Source: DASRHY01 sp046765875 (GTDB taxonomy: Bacteria > Actinomycetota > Actinomycetes > Propionibacteriales > Kribbellaceae). Taken from it: 10,004 nt of DNA. This document shows positions 1 to 5,970 of the stretch, piece after piece. The stretch spans positions 1 to 10,004 of the forward strand of contig JBKPSJ010000159.1 of NCBI GenBank assembly GCA_046765875.1. The letters run 5' to 3'. The notes beneath the pieces were generated by a model. The model saw only the letters and a list, made by a program, of their open reading frames with translations. It searched no databases and was not told the origin of the DNA. The position numbers were made by a program, and so were the translations under genes. Position 1 is the stretch's first letter; each line of letters opens with the position of its first letter.

Positions 1-498
1 CGGAATCCTTGGCCAGCCTGAGCATCCCTTGAGCATCCGGGTCATCTCCGCCGGCCCGTCACAGGTTTTCGCGGTCGCGGTGGCGCGGCCGCAGATCACT
101 GCCTGAGCGGCGGCCTGCGCGTCGATGGTGTCGGTCTTGCCCCGCCGCCGGCGGGTGGCCCTGTCAGGCTGGTTGACCTCCAACACCTCGACGCCCTCGG
201 CGAGCAGGTAACGGGTCAGCCCGGCACCGTAACAGCCGGTACGAGCCCGGTGCATTCCACCCCGGCCCGGCGCACCAGGCCAAGGCCGCGTGCCCACCCC
301 AGCAGACTGCGGTACCCGGCCGCGGTGGCTGGGAAAGCCTTGCACTCAATCACCCTCAATGACCCCGCCCAGCACAGTCACCACAGCGGCGACATGCGTG
401 TCCTTGTGCGTATCCACACCGAGCACCACCTCCTCGGCGCAGATGTCGGCGCAGATGTCGGACTGGTCGGTCGCTACCGCCTCAGGCATGCTGGTCAC
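1..498 (-). pseudogene. IS110-family transposase, N-terminal part, broken by tandem duplications
   Basis: This is the N-terminal (DEDD/RuvC-like) half of an IS110-family transposase and it runs off the left edge. Translation from a GTG at 498, with AGGAG at 513-509, gives the family signature GVDTHKDTHVAAVV, in which the Asp is a catalytic residue. In other frames follow FPATAAGYRSLLGWARG, GAGLTRYLLAEGVEVLEVNQ and RRRRGKTDTIDAQAAAQAV, all typical of IS110. The frame changes near 350, 245 and 30. At each place there is a direct repeat with a 10 or 11 bp period, and removing one copy restores one continuous frame without stops. A fourth, in-frame duplication of 12 bp lies at 435-458. The gene as it stands cannot make a full transposase. 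The family call rests on motifs and is firm; the right half lies outside the window. Confidence 0.9.
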
Positions 499-720
499 GG
501 CTGTCGGTCTCCTGTTCGATACGGGCACACGATGGCCAACACCGAGCCGGCAGGAGCGGTCAAAGCTGTGATGGCGCCTCGTTCACGGCAAGGCCCCTAT
601 TGGGACACGCTCCGCCGGGCTCGGCGCGGCACGCACTGCCCCGGACCGCAGCCGACAGATCCAAGGCAGGACACGCCGGTCTGCTCTCATACCGGTCAAA
701 CCGCGATCCGGGACAGCACA
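499..720 (-). other. 5' noncoding flank of the IS110 remnant, possible bridge-RNA region
   Basis: About 220 bases upstream of the transposase start carry no convincing gene on either strand. In IS110-group elements the left-end noncoding segment before the transposase is transcribed into the bridge RNA that pairs with target and donor DNA. The position fits that role. I see GACCGG repeated about 18 bases apart near 690-710 (minus strand) and several short GC-rich stems, but I could not identify guide loops or the exact element end. The call is by position only. Confidence 0.25.
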
Positions 721-885
721 CCATGATCCTCACAGCTCTCATAATCCCCTGGTCATGGGAATCAGTTCCCACGTGGTCCCTGCTGCGGGCGGGGCCCTCG
801 GCGCGCAGCATGCAGATCGTTTGCCCCTCCTCGCTGACACTCCTGGGCTGTCGGCTCCGGCCCCGATCTTGGGTTGGCGGGTATG
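721..885. other. Intergenic stretch with one small hairpin
   Basis: No gene is supported here. It lies between the presumed IS110 left end and the stop of the membrane-protein gene at 886. A hairpin at 756-771 (TGGGAA, loop TCAG, TTCCCA) lies about 115 bases beyond that stop on the minus strand. It has no T-run after it, so it is only a weak terminator candidate for the 2597-886 operon. Confidence 0.35.
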
Positions 886-1275
886 TCAGTTGATCGAGAC
901 GATCACGGCAACCACGGCCGCGAACAGGATGACGCCGAGCACTGTTATCCAGAACTGCGGATCTCGCTGCTTGGTCTGCGTATCGCGTCGTAGCGGAGGC
1001 AGGACCCGCAGCAGGATCGGCAATATCGAGATTGCGAGACCGACCGTGACCAGGACTGCGGCCCACAGACCGCCACGTTCCCGGATGGCTTCGAGTGACC
1101 CGAATACCGTCGCGGTCAGTATGAGCAGCATCAGCAGCCGCAGCCGGGGGTCGGGGCCTGACCTACCGGGCGCGTCTTTTTCGGTCTCGAAGAAGTGGGT
1201 CTGGAACAGAAGGACACCAGTGACGGCCGTTTCGATCGCAATCACCGACTGGTAGTACTGAACCGGGACGTCCAT
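886..1275 (-). CDS. Small four-helix membrane protein, unknown function
   Basis: A 129-residue protein starts at an ATG (1275) with a strong GAGGGG ribosome site seven bases upstream. It has four hydrophobic segments, at roughly residues 6-26, 46-65, 70-95 and 108-128. A short polar loop between helices 1 and 2 contains ETEKDAPGRSGPDP, and a basic loop between 3 and 4 contains RRDTQTKQRD. It is the last gene of a three-gene minus-strand run behind the HdeD-like gene, so a membrane or stress role is a reasonable inference. I do not recognise a named family. The frame stays open upstream to an ATG at 1515 that overlaps the previous stop, so a 209-residue form is possible; the better ribosome site and the start of the hydrophobic fold favour 1275. 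Confidence 0.8.
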   Translation of the reverse strand: MDVPVQYYQSVIAIETAVTGVLLFQTHFFETEKDAPGRSGPDPRLRLLMLLILTATVFGSLEAIRERGGLWAAVLVTVGLAISILPILLRVLPPLRRDTQTKQRDPQFWITVLGVILFAAVVAVIVSIN

Positions 1276-1515
1276 GATTTCCCCTCGGCGAGCGACGTTC
1301 GGTGAAGTGTAATGGCGGTTACCTGGCCACGCGTGCAGATAGACGACCCATATCGTGCGTGCCAATGCGGTGATCTTTTCCTCGGTGGTCCGGAGCCGGA
1401 GGCTCTCGGTGCGCGGCTGGAGTTTGGCGACCCGCCGGGTGGTGACCGTCGGGCGGGCGGCGCGTGGCTGCCGCCGCGCGCCGCCCGCGTTTTCGGTTAT
1501 GGCGGCCGGACTCAT
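1276..1515 (-). other. In-frame open extension upstream of the small membrane protein
   Basis: From an ATG at 1515, which overlaps the TGA of the HdeD-like gene as ATGA, the frame is open for 80 codons into the gene starting at 1275. The first 45 codons or so have strongly GC-rich third positions, as expected of coding DNA. The last 25 are less biased. The peptide is basic and proline- and arginine-rich with no recognised domain. It is either a real N-terminal extension translated by coupling, a remnant of a separate small gene, or a leader. The sequence does not settle which. Confidence 0.4.
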
Positions 1516-2150
1516 CCCACCCGCTTGAGGGGTTGGCGGGCGTCGCGGGCAGGCGCTGCGCCGGTGAGCTCGTCGATCTGCTTGGGCAGGCTCTTCACCG
1601 CGAAGGCGGCGACGATCTCCAGCACGCCGTACAGCATCGAGGCGAACCCGATCGCCAGCACCGCGGCGATCAACGTCACGCCCGGCTGGCCCAGCAGGTA
1701 GATCGCCACCGCGACCTCGAGGATGCCGGCGACCAGGATCAGGCCCCAGTACGGAAGGTACTTGCGGCTGGTGATCGACCCGACGATGGCCAGGCTGCCG
1801 CGGAACAGAAGCAGCCAGCCGATCGAGAACGCCACCACCGTGAGCGCGGGTCCGGGCCAGGCGAACACCCCGATGCCGACGACTATCTCGACGACGCCGA
1901 GCACGATCGACCAGGTGCGCAGTGACCCGTCGACCGGCACGCTGAACATGGTGAACACGCCTCGGACGATGAGCAGCGTCCCGACGAAGACGACCAGGTC
2001 GTTGGCGGTCCACTGACTGAATACGATGATGGCGCCGGCGATGAGGCTGATCACTCCGGTGAGCAGGAGTACCCACCATCCCTTGCTCACCGCCTCGGTC
2101 TGGGCACGGGTCCAGCTGCGTAGCTCGTCGATGGGACTTGTGACAATCAT
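1512..2150 (-). CDS. HdeD-family (DUF308) integral membrane protein
   Basis: This 212-residue protein has six evenly spaced hydrophobic helices with the DUF308/HdeD pattern: WWVLLLTGVISLIAGAIIV, then a second at about 50-70, VLGVVEIVVGIGVFAWPGPAL, GWLLLFRGSLAIVGSI, WGLILVAGILEVAVAIYLL and a sixth near 165-190. The repeated glycine-rich helix pairs are typical. HdeD was first linked to acid resistance in Escherichia coli; in actinomycetes the biochemical role is unknown. The ATG at 2150 is preceded by GGAGAGGAG, which sets the start. The gene begins 15 bases after the stop of the coiled-coil gene and ends overlapping an ATG at 1515, so it sits in the middle of an operon. The C-terminus after the last helix is short and basic. 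Confidence 0.88.
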   Translation of the reverse strand: MIVTSPIDELRSWTRAQTEAVSKGWWVLLLTGVISLIAGAIIVFSQWTANDLVVFVGTLLIVRGVFTMFSVPVDGSLRTWSIVLGVVEIVVGIGVFAWPGPALTVVAFSIGWLLLFRGSLAIVGSITSRKYLPYWGLILVAGILEVAVAIYLLGQPGVTLIAAVLAIGFASMLYGVLEIVAAFAVKSLPKQIDELTGAAPARDARQPLKRVG

Positions 2151-2165
2151 GGCGTTCTCCTCTCC

Positions 2166-2597
2166 TCAGCTCGGCTGCTTCGCGACGAGCTCGTCGTAGT
2201 CCAGCTGGGCGAGCGTCGCGTCGAGAACTGCGTACTCGGCCTCCTCGACTGCCGCGTAGCAGTAGTCGATGAGGTAGGACGCGTACGCGTTCGCGTCGTC
2301 GGCGTCGCGCTTGGCGGCCTCGAGGTCGTGCTTGGACCGCTGCTTCTCCAGATGTGTGCGCATCTTGGCCACGTGCTCGTCCCAGGACCGGCCGATGTCG
2401 GTCCACCAGGCGGAGACCTCCGCGGCGCTGGTGTCGACGGACTCGCGGAGCGCTTCGGCGTTTGCTCGCGACGCATCGCGGGCGTGCTCGACCTCATCCT
2501 CGAGATCGGCGCGCGCCTTCTGACGGGCGGCTGCCGCACGCTCCTGGAGGTCCTTGGTGCGGACCGCCAGCCTGCTGATCTGATCTGACATTGCCAT
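2166..2597 (-). CDS. Alanine-rich coiled-coil protein, unknown function
   Basis: A 143-residue soluble protein with no signal peptide or membrane segment. Residues about 5-70 and 75-140 are dense in Ala, Glu, Arg and Lys with heptad-like spacing, predicting long helices or coiled coil; a Trp-containing break (SAWWTDIGRSWDEH) lies near residue 63-76. Tyrosines and acidic residues gather near the C-terminus. The first ATG (2597) has GAGGGAA seven bases upstream; a second ATG two codons later is also possible. It is the first gene of the operon with the HdeD-like protein. I do not recognise a family. A cytoplasmic or membrane-peripheral partner of the HdeD-like protein is an inference from position. 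Confidence 0.82.
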   Translation of the reverse strand: MAMSDQISRLAVRTKDLQERAAAARQKARADLEDEVEHARDASRANAEALRESVDTSAAEVSAWWTDIGRSWDEHVAKMRTHLEKQRSKHDLEAAKRDADDANAYASYLIDYCYAAVEEAEYAVLDATLAQLDYDELVAKQPS

Positions 2598-2904
2598 TTT
2601 CGTTCCCTCTTTCCGGGCCTCAGGCCCTTCTCGTAGTGCTTGTCAAGAACGACACTGACGCGTCAGGCGCCGCGTCGCCCCCGTGCGAACCACTGGTCTG
2701 CACCCGGGGCCACGGGCGGCCCGGACAGACGCCCGGGGATTCAGCGCCGGGCGGCGTCGTACGACTACTACTACTACTGGGTCCGGCGATGGCGCCCTCC
2801 TAGAGTCGGCGGCCCGTAAGCACGACCCGCTCGTCGAATTTGATGTAGCGACGCTAGGCGCGAAGGGCAGCCGCGGCCGTCCCCCCGACGGGGACACTCG
2901 ACGC

Positions 2905-2918
2905 ACCCCCCAGGGGGT
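2905..2918. promoter_or_regulatory. CsoR/CstR-type operator-like palindrome
   Basis: The 14-base palindrome ACCCCCCAGGGGGT, followed by AT, closely matches the G-tract operators bound by CsoR-family repressors (copper, or persulfide for CstR), whose form is TACCCCCCNGGGGGTA-like. No start codon with a recognisable gene lies within 250 bases on either side, so it appears orphaned or serves a gene I cannot see. The match is to sequence only; there is no proof of function. Confidence 0.45.
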
Positions 2919-3240
2919 ATGCCGCAGCCGCCGCGACGACGTCAGGTGCTCGCCGCGTCGACGTGTAACTCTGGCTCGGCCGCACAATCTGAAGCGGCCG
3001 TAAGAACCCCTTGCCAGTGACCGCCACGCTGCCACCCTCGGAGCAACCCCTCGCATGTCCCCCGTGTGCGACGAGGAGCAGCCCGCCAGACGTGTCTACG
3101 TCTTTGGCGCGAGCACAGACGTCGCCAGAGGATCGCCACGCAGGGTGACCGGTTGTTCACCCGGTTGGATGAAGTGGCCATGCTCACCCCATACGAGGGA
3201 TTGATTCTGGCGTCGGAAGCTAGCGGGTCATGCCGCACGG

Positions 3241-3420
3241 ATGACGCATCCGGGCCACCCCATCGAGCCGGATCAGAGGTTGGTTGGACCGCTAATCGAG
3301 GATTACCGCCACCTCGCGCGAACCGTTGGGCACGTCTTCACGGCAACTGGCGACCAGCCGATGGAAGGCTGGCGGGCCACGGAGTCCGGATCACCCGCAT
3401 GGGGTCTTCTTGGCGGGTAG
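3241..3420 (+). CDS. Possible 59-residue open frame, unrecognised
   Basis: From ATG 3241 to TAG 3418-3420 the frame reads as an ordinary mixed-composition peptide (for example LVGPLIEDYRHLARTVGHVF) rather than the arginine-rich shadows around it. No ribosome site precedes the ATG, third-position GC is only moderate, and I know no matching family. It could be a remnant of a decayed gene. Low confidence. Confidence 0.2.
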   Translation: MTHPGHPIEPDQRLVGPLIEDYRHLARTVGHVFTATGDQPMEGWRATESGSPAWGLLGG

Positions 3421-3503
3421 GGAGTGCACCTGGTCTTACCCGTCCAAGGCGCGGGTCCGCTGCCGGTCCCTGGGTGACGATGGTGTGCGCAACTCCTCGA
3501 AAC

Positions 3504-3531
3504 GGCCGACCGGTCCGGTGACGGTCCGGCC
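3504..3531 (-). terminator. Hairpin after the SnoaL-like gene
   Basis: GGCCGACC pairs with GGTCCGGCC across an 11-base loop, with one bulged C. It starts 28 bases beyond the stop of the SnoaL-like gene on the minus strand. No T-run follows, as is common in high-GC actinomycetes, so terminator function is probable rather than shown. Confidence 0.45.
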
Positions 3532-3558
3532 TGCCTGATCCGGTCCCGCTGGAGTGGC

Positions 3559-3963
3559 TCAGCGGAGCTGCGCGAGGCGCTGGAGCTCGTCGGCGAGGAC
3601 CCAGATCCGGGCGATCCGGCCGGAGTCGTCGAATGTGAGGATGTCGATACCCATGCCGGTCACGGTACGGCCGCTGGCCTCGACCTCGCCCAGCGCCGTC
3701 GCCCACCGGCCGACGTGACGGGCGGTGTGCCGGAAGGCGATCGCGAGCTTGTCCGGCCCGGCCAGCTGATCGACGATCTCGATGCGGTGATCGGTGAACG
3801 CGACGTGCAGGGCCCGGGCCCGGGCCACCAGGTCGGGGACAGGCATCGGCGTCCCGTTGATGACGACGGGATCGGCGTACACAGCGCCGAAGGCGGCTGC
3901 GGGATCGGCCCGCTCGTCCGGCGGCACGGTCCACAGGTCCATCAGCTGCTGCGGCTCGACCAT
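3559..3963 (-). CDS. SnoaL-like (NTF2-fold) protein
   Basis: A 134-residue protein with the layout of the SnoaL/NTF2-like superfamily: an N-terminal helix (VEPQQLMDLWTVPP), then YADPVVINGTPMPVPDLVARARALHVAFTD in two pieces, a long strand pair IEIVDQLAGPDKLAIAFRHTA and a C-terminal LTFDDSGRIARIWVLAD. Members are ester cyclases, isomerases or uncharacterised small-molecule-binding proteins, so substrate cannot be assigned. The start at 3963 is chosen for its GGAGGGG site; an ATG eight codons upstream (3987) has none. It follows the VKOR gene by 97 bases in the same direction and may be cotranscribed, or may have its own promoter in that gap. Confidence 0.82.
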   Translation of the reverse strand: MVEPQQLMDLWTVPPDERADPAAAFGAVYADPVVINGTPMPVPDLVARARALHVAFTDHRIEIVDQLAGPDKLAIAFRHTARHVGRWATALGEVEASGRTVTGMGIDILTFDDSGRIARIWVLADELQRLAQLR

Positions 3964-4060
3964 CGCCCCTCCACGCCGCGCGGACAACCGATGTCCGCTG
4001 CCAGCAGCCCCCAGGCTCTCACCGTGGCCACCCCAGGGCCGCAGCAGGCGGAGGGGATTG

Positions 4061-4555
4061 TCACCGCTCGACAGGTGCGAGGGCCTGGCGGATCACGACG
4101 AGGGCGAACAAGGCGATGGTCAGTGCGTGGACGACCGAGCACCACAGGCAGATCGCGTCGATGCGGAACAGTTCGGCCCAGATCAGATAGCAGACGAACG
4201 CGACACCGCCCACGACGGCGGTCAGGCGAAGCCGGTTGGGCCACGGCGAGGGCATGCGCCACGAGAACGGCAGGCACAGCGCGGTCATGGCGACGAAGAA
4301 CCCTAGGCCGAGCAGGGCGACTGGGATGCCGAGGAACTCCGAGTACCGGCTCGTGGTGACTTTGGCACAGTTGACCACTCCGGTGTCGGGTCAGGCGAGG
4401 GTCGAGCCAGCGGTGACGTGCTCGTAGGTCAGGTACGCCGCGACCGCGACGCCGGCGATCGCCAGGAGCAGCGTGCTCCACGGCAGCCAGCCCAGGGGAG
4501 GATTCGCTGCGGAGTTCGGGATCGGCCGTCGTACCGATGGTTTGGCGTCGCCCAT
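4061..4555 (-). CDS. VKOR-family thiol oxidoreductase with in-frame TGA at a redox cysteine
   Basis: A 164-codon frame from ATG 4555 encodes a vitamin K epoxide reductase family membrane protein, which reoxidises periplasmic or extracytoplasmic disulfide-forming thioredoxin-like proteins using quinone. Landmarks are a first helix at about 25-45, VVNCAKVTTS with a loop Cys at codon 63, LGIPVALLGLGFFVAM as the next helix, and CLWC, the quinone-side CxxC, in IDAICLWCSVVHALTIALF. Codon 55 (4393-4391) is TGA, with the same frame open on both sides. Bacterial VKORs have a Cys here, eight residues before the loop NC. The TGA is therefore either a nonsense mutation, which would leave only a peptide of 54 residues, or a recoded selenocysteine/cysteine. 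It begins six bases after the DUF929 stop, the usual partner. Family assignment is firm; integrity is open. Confidence 0.85.
4353..4378 (-). other. Stem-loop after the VKOR TGA, candidate bacterial SECIS
   Basis: In the mRNA, 12 bases after the TGA, GUGGU pairs with ACCAC, and after a small internal loop ACU pairs with AGU, closing a 7-base loop GUGCCAA. The loop begins with G about 23 bases past the TGA, within the usual bacterial SECIS distance. The same coding segment (VVNCAKVTT) is conserved for protein reasons, so this fold may be incidental. Confidence 0.25.
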
Positions 4556-4561
4556 GACGGT

Positions 4562-5409
4562 TCAGCTCTTCCCAAGCTTGCCGGCCGCCGCGGTGACCGC
4601 GGGGCTACCGCACACATCGACCGGCTGACCCCCGGTCAGTTTGCATAGCGCGGCGGTGTAGAGGTTGGCCGAGCCGTCGACGGCCTTGGCGATCGGGTCG
4701 GCCGGATCCTTGAGCGCGGCGGCGATCGCGGCCTGGGTCTTGCCGGTCAGCAGCTCCGGGCTGTAGCTGGCGCCCGAGGACACGTACTTCCCGCCGATGG
4801 CGACGAACGAGATGGACCCCATGCTCTTCACGTACGGCGGCCGGTTGTAGGTGTCGAACGTCTTCTGGTCTTCAGCCGTGGGGTTGTCCAGCGGTTTGTA
4901 GCCGCCGTTGACCGCTTCGTTGGTGGTCGTCTCGACGCCGGTCAACGCGAGGTACCTGCTCGTATAGCTGACACCGTGGAACGACAGGGTGGGGGTGTTG
5001 GGGAACACGTCGTTGCCCGCCGAGTGCGTCGTACCAAGATTCGCGAAGGTACCGAGCCGGGACAACGCCACAGCCACGGGCCAGCGCTGAGCGGCGCAAT
5101 ACAGACAGAACTCGGCGCCGATGTAGAGGACCTTCGGCTTGCCGTCAGCGGTCAGGCTCGGCGCGCTGACCGCCGACGGGCTGCTGCGGACACCAGCGCG
5201 GCATCCGCGGCGCCGGACGGGCCGGTGTCGGACTTCCTGCCGCCAACCGCGAGGCGCACCGCCACCAGGGCGCCCACCACGACGATGACCACGGCAATGG
5301 CACCGGAGGCGATCAGCACGCGCCGGCGGCGTTCCGCGCGCGCCTGGGCCGCGCGCTGAGCCGCGATCCGTTCCCGCGCCCGGGCCTTCTGCTCGACACG
5401 TCTGCTCAC
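4562..5409 (-). pseudogene. DUF929 thioredoxin-like membrane-anchored protein, frameshifted
   Basis: A DUF929-type protein: a basic N-terminus (RVEQKARARERIAAQRAAQA), one membrane anchor (VLIASGAIAVVIVVVGALVA, about residues 33-55), then an extracytoplasmic thioredoxin-like domain with LYIGAEFCLYCAAQRW, whose CxxC is the redox motif. A second cysteine pair lies near the C-terminus (LCKLTGG and VDVCGSP). Start is GTG 5409 with AGGGG upstream. The N-terminal frame ends at a TGA (5154-5152), while the thioredoxin part is read in another frame; the switch must fall near 5180-5193, in a GCTGCTGC run, and equals one base lost or two gained. No slippery heptamer is visible. DUF929 proteins are commonly paired with VKOR, as here. 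This is likely a real lesion or a sequencing error. Confidence 0.85.
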
Positions 5410-5541
5410 ATCTACCCCTGCCTGACTCTGCAAGCGCCGTGGACCCGCCGCGCGCCCCACGGCCACCCGTCCGGTCCACCACCTCAGCCACCGCACACCC
5501 CAGCACAACCCCAGCCTCACAACCACCCTGCACGGCATTAA

Positions 5542-5559
5542 CATCGTCGTATGGCGATG
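5542..5559 (+). promoter_or_regulatory. Inverted repeat over the ArsR-family start, possible operator
   Basis: CATCG and CGATG, eight bases apart, straddle the start codon of the CmtR-like regulator. CATTAACAT just upstream resembles a -10 element, and no ribosome site is present, so the transcript is probably leaderless and self-repressed by binding here. This is a short repeat and could be chance. Confidence 0.3.
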
Positions 5560-5970
5560 AAAACACCCGGCGTCGCTGCCGCTCGGGCACGGATGCCGGA
5601 GGTGGTCGACGAGACGGCCGGGTTGTCGGTCGCGGCGTGCTTGTTCCACGGTTTCAGCGACCCCTCCCGGCTGGCGATCGTGCGTCATCTGGCGCTGGGG
5701 GACCACCGGGTGGTCGATCTGACCGCGCATCTGGGCTTGGCGCAGTCGACGGTGTCGAAGCATCTGGCCTGTCTGCGCGATTGCGGACTCGTCGAGTCCC
5801 GGCCGCAAGGCAGGGCGTCGGTGTTCCGGCTCACCCACCCCGAAGCAACGCTCCAGCTGCTGTCGGCCGCCGAGCGGCTGCTCGCGCTGACCGGGGACGC
5901 GGTCGCGCTCTGCCCGATCTACGGTCGCGACGCCCACCAGGTCGCGCGGACCAAGGAGCCCACGGCATGA
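5551..5970 (+). CDS. ArsR/SmtB-family metal sensor, CmtR-like
   Basis: A 139-residue winged-helix repressor. FSDPSRLAIVRHLALG begins the DNA-binding domain, LTAHLGLAQSTVSKHLACLR is the recognition helix, and GLVESRPQGRASVFRL the wing. Cysteines at 74 and 78 (HLACLRDCGLV) and 121 (ALCPIYG) match the spacing of the Cys57, Cys61 and Cys102 metal ligands of mycobacterial CmtR, a cadmium/lead sensor. Metal binding should release DNA and open expression of the transporter, whose ATG overlaps this gene's TGA (ATGA). It is divergent from the DUF929 gene, 141 bases away. The metal could also be zinc; the Cys set favours a soft metal. The start lacks a ribosome site and is probably leaderless. Confidence 0.88.
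   Translation: MAMKTPGVAAARARMPEVVDETAGLSVAACLFHGFSDPSRLAIVRHLALGDHRVVDLTAHLGLAQSTVSKHLACLRDCGLVESRPQGRASVFRLTHPEATLQLLSAAERLLALTGDAVALCPIYGRDAHQVARTKEPTA

Larger units (their letters stand above)
2598..3558. other. 960-base stretch without a convincing gene
   Basis: Open frames here (for example 3066-3521 plus and 2643-3056 minus) have low-complexity, arginine-rich translations and no recognisable motif, so none is accepted. The stretch holds a CsoR-type palindrome (2905-2918), a GAC followed by a TAC run around 2762-2777, a possible 59-codon frame at 3241-3420 and a hairpin at 3504-3531. Next to the operon start the minus strand has TTGACA at 2646-2641, but no fitting -10 element follows. 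It may hold remnants of genes lost earlier. Confidence 0.5.

Noticed and set aside
886..2406. Single 506-residue minus-strand frame
   Set aside because: It joins the real small membrane protein to the out-of-frame shadow of the HdeD-like and coiled-coil genes; the part above 1515 is arginine-rich and overlaps genes with clear starts and domains.
2618..2646. TTGACA on the minus strand as promoter of the 2597-886 operon
   Set aside because: At the right spacing the -10 position reads CTGAGG, which is not promoter-like.
3066..3521. 151-residue plus-strand frame in the long gap
   Set aside because: Arginine-, glycine- and proline-rich translation without motif, no ribosome site and weak third-position bias.
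3715..4359. 214-residue plus-strand frame
   Set aside because: Antisense shadow of the SnoaL-like and VKOR genes.
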